NCBI RefSeq assembly: GCF_001742425.1
Contig: NZ_MJEH01000007.1
Span: 21,195 to 85,194, forward strand
Reading direction: 5' to 3'
Length of the DNA stretch: 64,000 nt
Source: Bacillus solimangrovi
GTDB taxonomy: Bacteria; Bacillota; Bacilli; Bacillales; Bacillaceae_N
Below, piece by piece: positions 45,048 through 53,485 of this stretch. The position numbers were made by a program, and so were the translations under genes. Each line of letters starts with the position of its first letter. Positions within the stretch are counted from its first letter, which is position 1. The notes under the pieces are model-generated. The model saw only the letters and a list, made by a program, of their open reading frames with translations. It made no database searches and had not been told where the DNA came from.

Positions 45048-45842
45048 ATGAGACCAAAAATTGGTCTGGCCCTTGGTTCTGGTGGCGCAAGAGGATTTGC
45101 ACACCTAGGTGTGCTTCGTGCGCTTCAAGATGAGAATATTCCAATTGATATTATTGCTGGAAGCAGTATGGGTTCATTAATTGGAGCCTTCTATGGGGCT
45201 GGTCATGATATGAGTCGTCTATATAAGCTTGCTACGGCGTTCAGACGTAAATATTATTTGGATTTTACCGTACCAAAAATGGGTTTTATAACAGGAAATC
45301 GAGTGAAGGATCTGATTCATATCTTTACAAAAGGTAAACAGATCGAGGAATTAGACGTTAAGTTAGGTGTTATTGCCACTGACCTAATAAAGGGAACAAA
45401 ACGTGTATTTACACAAGGTAACTTACCAGAAGCAGTGCGTGCGAGCATCTCAATTCCAGGGATTTTTGTCCCTGTTAAGATTGATGGGAATTTGTATGTT
45501 GATGGTGGGGTAATTGATCGTGTCCCGATAACTACAGCAAGAGAATTAGGGGCTGATCTTGTAATTGCTGTTGATGTATCTCATGTGAAAGCAGATGTCG
45601 AAATCACATCGATCTATGATGTAATTATGCAAAGTATTGATATATTACAAGATGAATTAGTTAAGAGTCGTGGGTTAGATGCAGATGTCATGATCGTACC
45701 TGATGTGACGCAGTTTAGCTCCCGCGCTTTTACAAATTTAGAAGAAATTATTCAAATTGGGGAAGAGGAAACAAGACAACATATTCCCTTAATAAAGTCA
45801 GCTATATCTTCTTGGGAAGGAGTTCATCATGGGAAATCGTAA
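45048..45842 (+). CDS. ylbK: Patatin-like phospholipase family protein YlbK
   Basis: A 264-residue protein of the RssA/YlbK patatin family. The oxyanion loop GSGGARGFAH is near residue 11-20, the nucleophile Ser is in GSSMGS (about 40), and the catalytic Asp is in DGGVIDRVPI (about 152). These proteins are predicted esterases or phospholipases; the substrate is unknown. The ATG has GAGGTGAGGGAG upstream. It overlaps ylbL by 14 bases, so the two are translationally coupled, as in B. subtilis. Confidence 0.93.
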   Translation: MRPKIGLALGSGGARGFAHLGVLRALQDENIPIDIIAGSSMGSLIGAFYGAGHDMSRLYKLATAFRRKYYLDFTVPKMGFITGNRVKDLIHIFTKGKQIEELDVKLGVIATDLIKGTKRVFTQGNLPEAVRASISIPGIFVPVKIDGNLYVDGGVIDRVPITTARELGADLVIAVDVSHVKADVEITSIYDVIMQSIDILQDELVKSRGLDADVMIVPDVTQFSSRAFTNLEEIIQIGEEETRQHIPLIKSAISSWEGVHHGKS

Positions 45843-46851
45843 ATCATTATTCAGGCCAATTATCCTTACAGTCATCCTTGTTCTTGTGCTAACAATGATT
45901 CAATTACCTTATTATATTTCCACACCTGGAATGGCGAAAGAGCTTTCTCCAATTATTCAGGTAGAGGGTGGGCATGAAGAGGAAGGTACATTCATGTTAA
46001 CGACTGTACGATTTGGAAAAGCTAATATTATAAATTATGCACTTGCACATGTGAGAGACTTTTATAAGATATACCCGGAAGATGAGATAAGACCAGAGGG
46101 TGTTTCTGATGAAGAGTATCAACAAATGCAACTACATATGATGGATACATCAAAAGAATCCGCATCTTATATCGCATACAAGAAAGCTGGTAGAAGTGTT
46201 ACTGTTAATGATGAAGGAGTTTATGTTGAAGCTGTAATAAAAGGAATGCCTGCTGAAGGCAAGCTTCTAACAGGAGATCGCATTTCAGCAATCAATAATG
46301 AGGAAATTTACTCAGCAGAAGAGCTTATCGAATACGTGTCAGAACTTTCTGCCGGCACGTTAGTAACTCTTCAAGTCGAACGAAGTGAACAAATGGAAGA
46401 AATTGGTATCGAGCTTGCATCATATCCGGGTGAACCAACAAAGGTAGGAGTTGGGATTAGTCTTGTTACTGATCGTGAAGTCGTTGTTAATCCAAAGGTA
46501 GAAATTGATACAGCTGAAATTGGTGGTCCTTCTGCAGGATTAATGTTCACGCTAGAAATATACAATCAATTAGTTGAAGAGGACCTTACGAAAGGTTATC
46601 GAATTGCAGGAACAGGTACGATGAATTATGAAGGAGTAGTTGGACCAATCGGTGGTATTGAACAAAAAATTGTTGCAGCAGATAAGTCTGAAGCAGAAAT
46701 CTTTTTTGCCCCAAATGAAGAAGGTGATGAAGACTCTAATTACAAAATTGCATTAGAAGCAGCAGCACAAATTAAAACAGATATGAAAATTATTCCAGTA
46801 GATACATTTGAAGACGCTGTGGATTATTTAAATAGTCTACAGGCAAAGTAA
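45829..46851 (+). CDS. ylbL: PDZ and Lon-like S16 protease YlbL
   Basis: A 340-residue membrane-anchored protease. One N-terminal transmembrane segment (about 9-26) precedes a PDZ domain (about 125-205, GKLLTGDRISAINNEEI) and a C-terminal Lon-type peptidase domain. The catalytic Ser is in EIGGPSAGLMFTLE (about residue 234) and the Lys in GGIEQKIVAA (about 279). In B. subtilis YlbL is linked to degradation of the SOS division inhibitor YneA. The start overlaps ylbK; GAAGGAG lies upstream inside ylbK. Confidence 0.94.
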   Translation: MGNRKSLFRPIILTVILVLVLTMIQLPYYISTPGMAKELSPIIQVEGGHEEEGTFMLTTVRFGKANIINYALAHVRDFYKIYPEDEIRPEGVSDEEYQQMQLHMMDTSKESASYIAYKKAGRSVTVNDEGVYVEAVIKGMPAEGKLLTGDRISAINNEEIYSAEELIEYVSELSAGTLVTLQVERSEQMEEIGIELASYPGEPTKVGVGISLVTDREVVVNPKVEIDTAEIGGPSAGLMFTLEIYNQLVEEDLTKGYRIAGTGTMNYEGVVGPIGGIEQKIVAADKSEAEIFFAPNEEGDEDSNYKIALEAAAQIKTDMKIIPVDTFEDAVDYLNSLQAK

Positions 46852-46870
46852 ACTTATAATAAATGTATAA

Positions 46871-46910
46871 CATAACCGCCTTGCTTATTAAAAAGCAAGG
46901 CGGTTATGTT
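46871..46910. terminator. Bidirectional terminator between ylbL and tmcAL
   Basis: Perfect 16-bp inverted repeat CATAACCGCCTTGCTT / AAGCAAGGCGGTTATG with a 6-base loop. Confidence 0.9.
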
Positions 46911-46947
46911 TATGACTTATGAACATAAAGTATGTGGAAGTTTCACT

Positions 46948-48156
46948 TTATACACGAATTGGTATCGTAGCATATTCCTTATGAAGTGCTTGAGAACGAA
47001 GTGGTTCATCAAAACATAACTGGTATGTATCAGCCGCTTTCAAATCTAAACTTAATTGAGGGTGAGAAAAAGCAGATATTTTTGAGACAAGCGGCAGTGA
47101 AAAATGTTTCTTATGATGACGTAAGTATGTTTGTCCTTGTTCACTCATCCCGAGTAAACGTAGATAAGCAGGCTTTTGACCACTTGTTATTAGTTGTTCC
47201 TTTGTTGTATTTGTTAAGATATGTATCGCTGCTCGTTGAAGGCGTGTCCACGTATAACGCTTTGTTTTCACACGTTTTATAAACTCTTCAAATGAAGTCG
47301 CTTCTTTAATCGCATTTTTGAATCGATATTCTAGTCCCTCTTCAACTTCTGCAATTGAAGCAAGTTCTGTGTGACTCATCGTTAGTAATCGAAATTTGAG
47401 TAGTGAAAAGTAATGTTCCCAACTATGGAGTTGTTTATTTTGCTTATTATATTCTACAAGCTCAGTAATAGATGAGTTTGGTAAAACATGAGATAATGTA
47501 GAAATAGATTTACCTTCCTCGAAGATTATCCTTCGAATGCTCGTTGCGCTAGCAATATGTCCAGTAACATCTTGATCATGGTAATGCGCACCAGTTCGTT
47601 TAATTGTAAGTGGCTTGATGGAAGAACCTAATTCAAGAGCTGCTTTCACATATGAAAGACCAAGTATGTTATTAGGTGCATGAGTATCAAGAGGAAGTGG
47701 TTGATCTATTACTTGTTCGATGGCTGCTGAGGCTGCTGAAGGAAAACTTACACCTGAGCGAAGAGCTGCCTTCATTCGTTGTGAGATTGTTTGTTCGTTT
47801 TCAAGTAAAAAGCGGCTCGTTTCAATGAAAGGTTCTATCTCACCATGTTCGCTACCAAAACAGAAATAGTCAGCATTTAATGCATCCAATAGTGCGACGG
47901 CGCCATAAGCAAAACGGTCAGCCTTTTGAACGGCAAATGAATATGGAAGTTCAATGACAAGGTCAACGCCTGCTGCTAGAGCCATTTTAGCACGAGCCCA
48001 TTTTGAAACAATGGCTGGTTCTCCACGCTGAAGAAAGTTTCCGCTCATTACCGCAATAATAATATCTGCATTACTAGTTTTTTTTGCCTGTTCAAGGTGA
48101 AAGGCATGCCCATTATGAAAAGGGTTATATTCTACGACAAGTCCACAAGCTTTCAT
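46948..48156 (-). CDS. tmcAL: tRNA(Met) cytidine acetate ligase TmcAL (YlbM)
   Basis: A 402-residue protein. The N-terminal nucleotidyltransferase-like motif GLVVEYNPFHNGHAFHL (HxGH) is near residues 5-20; VIAVMSGNFLQRGEPAIV follows, and SATSIRRII near 190 is a conserved nucleotide-binding site. TmcAL acetylates C34 of elongator tRNA-Met using acetate and ATP. ATG at 48156 with GGAGGT upstream is chosen; the longer start at 48183 would add nine residues. It converges with ylbL and is divergent from ylbN. Confidence 0.93.
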   Translation of the reverse strand: MKACGLVVEYNPFHNGHAFHLEQAKKTSNADIIIAVMSGNFLQRGEPAIVSKWARAKMALAAGVDLVIELPYSFAVQKADRFAYGAVALLDALNADYFCFGSEHGEIEPFIETSRFLLENEQTISQRMKAALRSGVSFPSAASAAIEQVIDQPLPLDTHAPNNILGLSYVKAALELGSSIKPLTIKRTGAHYHDQDVTGHIASATSIRRIIFEEGKSISTLSHVLPNSSITELVEYNKQNKQLHSWEHYFSLLKFRLLTMSHTELASIAEVEEGLEYRFKNAIKEATSFEEFIKRVKTKRYTWTRLQRAAIHILTNTTKEQLITSGQKPAYLRLLGMSEQGQTYLRHHKKHFSLPLVSKISAFSHPQLSLDLKAADTYQLCFDEPLRSQALHKEYATIPIRV

Positions 48157-48614
48157 TCGTACCTCCATTAAAAAATCCGCCAATATGAATAATCAAAACA
48201 CAAGTCTATTATTTGTTTTATTGAATGAATGTGATGACAATTTCACTCATCTTCATGAATTAGTGAGACAACGTATAGTTTTACATATATCTTGGTTCCA
48301 TCATCCTCGGTTAATTTAGAATGTAACACTTTAAGTAGTTTCGACTAATATACATATCATAAACCTATCATCAAGAGGTTTTTGTTGAATGAGTTTTGTT
48401 CTTCCAATTTGGCTTTTTGTATAAGTGTATTGTAGCATAAGTTGGTAATGTGTTTATTTTGTGTTAATAAAACATGAAAGATAATGTTCATAAAAAAGAA
48501 GTAGATATTTTATTTGCGATTGTTTGTACGATGTAGTATTGTAGGGACACGGAATGCATGCTCGTTATGCTTATATAGTGCTACTTAAAGCCTTCGAGCT
48601 GTAAAGAAAAAATA

Positions 48615-48643
48615 TTGACAAAAGCTTTGTCTGTCGCTATAAT
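48615..48643 (+). promoter_or_regulatory. Consensus sigma-A promoter for ylbN-rpmF
   Basis: TTGACA (48615-48620), a 17-base spacer and TATAAT (48638-48643): a perfect match to the vegetative consensus. The expected transcript start is about 20 bases before the ylbN ATG. It lies at the end of a 515-bp gap (48157-48671) that holds nothing else I recognise. Confidence 0.85.
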
Positions 48644-48671
48644 TACCTTTGTTGCCTTGAGGTGATCAACG

Positions 48672-49190
48672 ATGAAATGGCACGTATCAGAATTAAACAA
48701 GTATCGCAAAGAGGGTTTCACATTTAACAAAACCGTTGATGTGAGTGATTTGAAAGAGTTTAATGCAGAGGTTCGTGAAGTATCGCCTGTTCATGTAACT
48801 GGAGAAGTACACTTCGCTGGAGCCAAAGCCATTTTTACGATGCAAATAAAAGGTGAATTGATTTTGCCTTGCGCTCGTTCACTTGCTGATGTGAACTACC
48901 CATTTGAAATTGAAGCGAGGGAAATTTTCTCGTTAAATAGTGAAAGTTATTCAGAAGATACAGATGAAGATATTCACGAAATTGACGGAGAAGTCCTTGA
49001 CTTAACGCCGATTATTAGAGAAAATATTCTACTAGAGATTCCAATGCAAGTATTCAGTGATAATCCTAACTCTGAAGGGAAAGCACCTATGTCAGGTAAG
49101 GGTTGGGAAGTTATTACAGAGGAACAGAAGGAAGAACGCATTGACCCTCGTTTAGAAAAACTACAACAGTTTTTTAACAAAAATGAGTGA
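48672..49190 (+). CDS. ylbN: DUF177 (YceD-like) protein YlbN
   Basis: A 172-residue protein of the YceD/DUF177 family. In the middle is GELILPCARSLADVNYPFEIE, with the conserved Cys; an acidic region and DLTPIIRENILLEIPMQ follow. Family members are almost always encoded just before rpmF and are linked to 23S rRNA or large-subunit assembly. The ATG has GAGGTGA upstream. A weak hairpin (about 49187-49225) lies between it and rpmF. Confidence 0.93.
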   Translation: MKWHVSELNKYRKEGFTFNKTVDVSDLKEFNAEVREVSPVHVTGEVHFAGAKAIFTMQIKGELILPCARSLADVNYPFEIEAREIFSLNSESYSEDTDEDIHEIDGEVLDLTPIIRENILLEIPMQVFSDNPNSEGKAPMSGKGWEVITEEQKEERIDPRLEKLQQFFNKNE

Positions 49191-49254
49191 AGAAGCACCT
49201 CTTGTGCAGGTTCTTCGCGCTTTTTGATGGATTTGTGTTAAGGAGGTGGAAATG

Positions 49255-49428
49255 ATGGCAGTACCTTTTAGAAGAACATCTAAAAAAGTAAAAAATCAAC
49301 GCCGTACTCATAAAAAGCTTTCAGTACCAGGTATGGTAGCTTGCCCAAATTGTGGCGAAATGAAACTTGCGCACCGCGTATGTAAAGAGTGTGGTACTTA
49401 TAAAGGCAAGGAAGTTGTAAATAACTAA
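49255..49428 (+). CDS. rpmF: 50S ribosomal protein L32
   Basis: A 57-residue basic protein starting [20 protein letters not shown]. It has the zinc-ribbon cysteines CPNCGE and CKECG (four-cysteine form). L32 is part of the large ribosomal subunit. The ATG at 49255 follows AAGGAGGTG; other Mets just before it overlap that site. It lies downstream of ylbN and ends at a very strong terminator. The zinc-binding form differs from Cys-free L32 copies that bacteria use under zinc limitation. Confidence 0.97.
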   Translation: MAVPFRRTSKKVKNQRRTHKKLSVPGMVACPNCGEMKLAHRVCKECGTYKGKEVVNN

Positions 49429-49438
49429 TTGTTACAAT

Positions 49439-49486
49439 AAAGCTGGCTCTACATCGTTTATAACGATGTAGAGCCAGCTTTTTCTA
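49439..49486 (+). terminator. Terminator after rpmF
   Basis: Perfect 20-bp stem (49439-49458 with 49462-49481; AAAGCTGGCTC... / ...GAGCCAGCTTT), 3-base loop and a T-run. Confidence 0.95.
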
Positions 49487-49598
49487 TTTTTGTATGATAA
49501 ATTGTCTCTTAAGTGTGTTCGCAGCATGAATAACTATCTCATTCACGTTAATGTGATTCTTGTATAATGAAGATAAGTAGATAAAGGGGGAGTTTGTT

Positions 49599-50360
49599 GT
49601 GGAGAAAGTAATGATTGAGCTAGATGATAGGGGTGTGCTCGTACTCACAATCAATCGTGAGGAAAAGTGGAATGCCGTTGATTATGATGTAATACTTGCT
49701 TTTCAGGATGCTCTAGAACAGGCAGAGCGAGATGAGCGTGTTAAGCTAATGTCTATAACAGGAGCAGGAGGCAAAGCGTTTTGCTCAGGAGGAGACCTAT
49801 CTGTGTTTCATGAGCTATTTTCGAAAGAAGATGCTTTTGGAATGCTTTCGAAGATGGGTGATGTTTTACATAAACTATTTATATTACCGAAGCCAACAGT
49901 CGCCCTCGTTAATGGAACTGCACTAGGTGGGGGATGTGAGATCTTAACAGCTTGTGATTTTCGTTTAGCGAAAGAAAATATTACTTTTGGTTTTGTTCAA
50001 GGCAAACTCGCGATTACTACTGGTTGGGGTGGGGGTACGATGCTGTTTGAGCGTCTTAAAAAGCAAGATGCTATGAAGCTTTTAATGACAGCAGAGAGGT
50101 ACTCAGCGTCTGATGGTAAGTGTTTGCAATTGTTTCAAGAAGTTTTTCCGAAAGTGTCTTTCTTTGATGATAGTAGTAGTTGGATAGATAAACTTGTAGC
50201 ACAAGATGTTGCAGTCTTACGTGCATATAAAGAAATGATGCTTCAAAGGGTGGACGTTGGAAAACTAAGAAAAAACATGTTTTTAGAAATAGAACGTTGT
50301 AGTTTGCTTTGGGAATCGGAAGCACATCATAAAGCAGTACAAGCATTTTTGAAGAAGTAG
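49599..50360 (+). CDS. Enoyl-CoA hydratase/isomerase family protein
   Basis: A 253-residue crotonase-fold protein. AGGKAFCSGGDLS near residues 59-70 and NGTALGGGCEILTACDFRLA near 108-127 form the oxyanion hole. In classical hydratases a second catalytic Glu follows about 20 residues later; here that position is in FGFVQGKLAITTGWGGG, which has Gln instead, so ordinary hydratase activity is doubtful. The CSGGD motif recalls acyl-CoA hydrolases or decarboxylases of the superfamily. The start is a GTG with GGGGGAG upstream. It is inserted between rpmF and the gerR-like gene relative to B. subtilis. Confidence 0.85.
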   Translation: MEKVMIELDDRGVLVLTINREEKWNAVDYDVILAFQDALEQAERDERVKLMSITGAGGKAFCSGGDLSVFHELFSKEDAFGMLSKMGDVLHKLFILPKPTVALVNGTALGGGCEILTACDFRLAKENITFGFVQGKLAITTGWGGGTMLFERLKKQDAMKLLMTAERYSASDGKCLQLFQEVFPKVSFFDDSSSWIDKLVAQDVAVLRAYKEMMLQRVDVGKLRKNMFLEIERCSLLWESEAHHKAVQAFLKK

Positions 50361-50426
50361 ACTATTTTCTATTCTATCTTATCTTTTTTCATCATAAACA
50401 TATGAAAAAAGATAGGGGAGATGGAT

Positions 50427-50999
50427 GTGAATGTAGCTAGACAAGATGCATGGTCAGAAGACGAAGATATTTTGCTTGCGGAGGTTGTGTTGCGTCACAT
50501 TAGAGAAGGCGGTACACAATTAGCAGCATTTGAAGAAGTAGGAACACGCCTTAGTAGAACCGCTGCCGCATGTGGGTTTCGATGGAACTCAACTGTGCGC
50601 AAACAGTTTGAATCTGCTATTACACTTGCTAAGGAGCAGAGGAAGTCTGCGAGAAAGAAAGAAGCTAATCACTTAAAGCAAAAAGTTGTTAATAACAGTG
50701 GTACTCAAACGTTTGATCTGTCAAAGATTATTATTTCTTTGCAATCGCTTCAACAAAGATTAGAGAGTGATGAGGGTAGTAGAGAACGAAAAGAAAACGA
50801 ATTGACGAAAAGGTTACAAGAGGTGGAATGGGAAAGAGACCAATTGAAAGAAAAATTTGAACGCATTGAACAAGACTATCAAGTGATGTTATCGATTATG
50901 GAGAGGGCTAGAAAGATGACAGTCTTTCAAGAGGAAGAAAAGAATCAAGTTCGCTTTCAAATGGATGAAAACGGGAATTTAGAGAGGGTAAAAAAATAA
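50427..50999 (+). CDS. gerR: RsfA/GerR family sporulation transcription factor
   Basis: A 190-residue protein. The N-terminal Myb/SANT-like DNA-binding region is [34 protein letters not shown] followed by [18 protein letters not shown] long coiled coil (about residues 105-165) is followed by a short tail. GerR (YlbO) is made under sigma-E and controls mother-cell genes; position between rpmF and ylbP supports this. GTG at 50427 is six bases after GGGGAG; an ATG at 50421 abuts it and is the alternative. The terminator overlaps the stop codon. Confidence 0.88.
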   Translation: MNVARQDAWSEDEDILLAEVVLRHIREGGTQLAAFEEVGTRLSRTAAACGFRWNSTVRKQFESAITLAKEQRKSARKKEANHLKQKVVNNSGTQTFDLSKIIISLQSLQQRLESDEGSRERKENELTKRLQEVEWERDQLKEKFERIEQDYQVMLSIMERARKMTVFQEEEKNQVRFQMDENGNLERVKK

Positions 51000-51041
51000 A
51001 GGAAGCCGTTGCATGATCAATGCAGCGGCTTCCTTTATTAC
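50994..51041. terminator. Bidirectional terminator between gerR and ylbP
   Basis: Near-perfect 20-bp stem (AATAAAGGAAGCCG... / ...CGGCTTCCTTTATT) with one G-U pair. The following 85 bases before ylbP's stop hold no gene. Confidence 0.9.
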
Positions 51042-51127
51042 ATATTTTAAAAGAGTGTATCAGCACCTCTTTATAAAAAATTGAATGTGTGATGAATGAA
51101 AGAGTGATCACACACATATGATTCATT

Positions 51128-51598
51128 TTATTGAATCGTTATTGACTGATTCGTTACGTTATTAGGTGCCCATGTGAAATATTCAACTTCGTTATTCACT
51201 GTGGATTCAAAACCCATGCTATTCCAGAAGTCTGTTGAGTTTATACGAGGAAGTGTACGAATTGGCATTTGAAAGCTTTTAGCGAATTCAACTAACATTC
51301 TTCCATACCCTTTATGTTGATAGTCTTTCAATACTTCGAGCTTACTAATTTCTAAACCATTTTGAGGTGGGGAAAAGAGGTTATCGTATTTGGCTTCAAC
51401 TGTATAAAGGCACATTCTTGCAATAAGTGTATCACCATAATAGATTCCATAAAAAGGAGAATCACTTTTATTTTCAACCATATCTGATTGTAGGTCTTCG
51501 ATCATTGATAATTCTTGCATTCCGTGTCGTTTAAAACGTTTGAACTCCTCTAGTGTTTTAAAGTTAAGTAATAATTTTTCGACTGACATTAATTCCAT
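51128..51598 (-). CDS. ylbP: GNAT family N-acetyltransferase YlbP
   Basis: A 156-residue acetyltransferase-fold protein. The acetyl-CoA binding motif A is LEVLKDYQHKGYGRMLVEFAKS (Q/RxxGxG/A form: QHKGYGRM). It matches YlbP by position between gerR and panE. The substrate is unknown. The ATG at 51598 has AGGAGG seven bases upstream. It is divergent from panE across a 390-bp AT-rich gap (51599-51987) in which I see no gene and no clear promoter. Confidence 0.85.
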   Translation of the reverse strand: MELMSVEKLLLNFKTLEEFKRFKRHGMQELSMIEDLQSDMVENKSDSPFYGIYYGDTLIARMCLYTVEAKYDNLFSPPQNGLEISKLEVLKDYQHKGYGRMLVEFAKSFQMPIRTLPRINSTDFWNSMGFESTVNNEVEYFTWAPNNVTNQSITIQ

Positions 51599-51987
51599 AT
51601 TATGAACCTCCTTAAATGATTCGCTAGTTAATAATCTTTATTTTTATTATATAACAAATCTACGGAAAATTGTGAACTTATCGGGAAATCGTTTTCAATA
51701 ATTATTTTGAGTATTTTGAAAAGGTGTTTCATGAGTAGGATAAGTGCTTAAAATAAAGAAAATTCAGAAAATTTAACAATAGAATTAAACAACTAAAATG
51801 TCTGTTTATATAACAGCATAACATTTTAATAAATATTATAAATATAGTTAGGAAATTATACCGATATATTGAAATGAAGACTTTTTCCATTTCATCTATA
51901 TATCTGATAAAATAGTTTAGGATGGAAGCAAAACTTTCCAATGTACATAATGGTGAATGAGAGATTAAAGAAATCAGAGGTGACGTA

Positions 51988-52887
51988 ATGGATGTAGCCA
52001 TTATAGGTGCTGGAGCAGTTGGGTTGTTAACAGCAGCACATATTGCCAAAGTAGGAGGAAATGTAACGGTCTATACGAGGCGTAAGGAGCAAGCTGAAAC
52101 GATAAATGAGTTAGGAATTTTATTAATACAAGGGCAAGCTGAGGAAACGATAAAGGTAAATGCGAAACCGTTGAAGGGACGAATTAGTGAACGTTTAATT
52201 ATCTTAACGGTCAAACAATATCACCTTGAAAGTGTTATATCGATGTTAGGAGAGATAGAAAAAACACAAAGTATTCTCTTTTTGCAAAATGGAATGGGAC
52301 ATGTAAAGCTATTATCAAAATTAATAGATGACATTACAATTTTGCTCGGTGTCGTCGAACATGGTGCACTTAAACGAGATGACCGAAGTGTAGAGCATAC
52401 AGGCATAGGGAAAATTCAACTTAGTATCTACCGCGGAGATCATTCCTCTTTGGATTGTTTGCAACAGTTAGGCACAAGTAATTTTCCGTTTGAACATCGA
52501 AAAGATTGGCGTGAAATGCTTTCTAATAAACTAGCTGCAAATGCTGTGATTAATTCATTAACTGCTCTCTATCGGGTACAAAACGGAGCTTTGATAGAAG
52601 AGCCTGAGTTTTACGAAATGATGGAGCAAGTTTTTAATGAAGTAGATGACGTATTACAACTGTCAAAACGGGAAGACACTTGGGAAAATATTCTCACAAT
52701 TTGTGAACGAACAGCAGGAAATACGTCCTCGATGCTGAAAGACTTTCAGATGGGACGTAAAACAGAATTAGAAGCAATACTCGGATATTTGATTCATACT
52801 GCAAATGATAAGAACGTGAATGTACCAATTCTTACTTTTTTATTTAAAAGTTTAAAAGGGCTTGAAGGGAGGTTTATTAGTTGTTAA
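51988..52887 (+). CDS. panE: 2-dehydropantoate 2-reductase (PanE/ApbA family)
   Basis: A 299-residue NADP-dependent reductase of the ketopantoate reductase family (YlbQ). The Rossmann loop is IIGAGAVGLLTAAHIA at residues 4-19. The conserved Lys is in VKQYHLE, and NKLAANAVINSLTAL is the second signature with the catalytic Lys and Asn. It makes pantoate for coenzyme A; other 2-oxoacid substrates are possible. The ATG follows GAGGTGACGTA. It overlaps the next gene by seven bases. Confidence 0.9.
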   Translation: MDVAIIGAGAVGLLTAAHIAKVGGNVTVYTRRKEQAETINELGILLIQGQAEETIKVNAKPLKGRISERLIILTVKQYHLESVISMLGEIEKTQSILFLQNGMGHVKLLSKLIDDITILLGVVEHGALKRDDRSVEHTGIGKIQLSIYRGDHSSLDCLQQLGTSNFPFEHRKDWREMLSNKLAANAVINSLTALYRVQNGALIEEPEFYEMMEQVFNEVDDVLQLSKREDTWENILTICERTAGNTSSMLKDFQMGRKTELEAILGYLIHTANDKNVNVPILTFLFKSLKGLEGRFISC

Positions 52888-53261
52888 GTGTCTTTTCAAA
52901 TGTTGTTGCACTGTTTATGACAGCTCCGTTGTTGGCGTTAATTATCATATATTGGATAACTGTGAAGGTAACGCAAAATAAAAAAAAGGCATTTCATTTA
53001 TCAGTTGAAATAGGTGCCGTTGTTTTCATTTTTGCCGTTCATTTTTTAATTACGGTTATTTGGGACGTATCAATACTTTGGATAATTGGGCTATTATTAA
53101 TTGGGTTGGCAATGCTCATTGGGTTGGTTCAATTTAAGGTTCGAGGAGATTTAGAGGTTAAGAGAGTTAGAAAAGTAATGATGCGATTAAACTTCTTGCT
53201 ATTTTTCTTCGCATATATCGTTTTATTTATTTATGGGCTTTTCGAACGAATAATGGCTTGA
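52881..53261 (+). CDS. DUF3397 family membrane protein
   Basis: A 126-residue protein with four hydrophobic segments (about 8-26, 38-58, 63-82 and 100-120). Fits the small DUF3397 family of Bacillus; function unknown. The start is a TTG preceded by GGGAGG inside the end of panE, so it is translationally coupled to it. Confidence 0.8.
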   Translation: MLSVFSNVVALFMTAPLLALIIIYWITVKVTQNKKKAFHLSVEIGAVVFIFAVHFLITVIWDVSILWIIGLLLIGLAMLIGLVQFKVRGDLEVKRVRKVMMRLNFLLFFFAYIVLFIYGLFERIMA

Positions 53262-53363
53262 TTTGTACAAATGTCAACGATTAAGAAATTTTGTTTGGTG
53301 ATAATAAACAGATTATTTCATACATATAATTGTGTTTTCAAATAAGTTGACAGATAGTTGAAG

Positions 53364-53388
53364 AAGTCATTTTTTTGGCTTTTTTTAA
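53364..53388 (+). terminator. Weak terminator after the panE unit
   Basis: Short stem AAGTCA / TGGCTT (one G-U pair) with a loop of six T, then a T-run. Confidence 0.5.
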
Positions 53389-53485
53389 ACTCTATAAGCA
53401 GGGTTTTTGGTTCGGTATGTAAAGTTTGATATACTCATTTAGGAATTGAAATGATGGATGATTTAGAAGAAAGGAAGGCCACTGA

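Noticed and set aside
51729..52049. 106-codon minus-strand ORF over the panE start
   Set aside because: Overlaps the conserved NADP-binding region of panE; hydrophobic low-complexity translation of AT-rich DNA.
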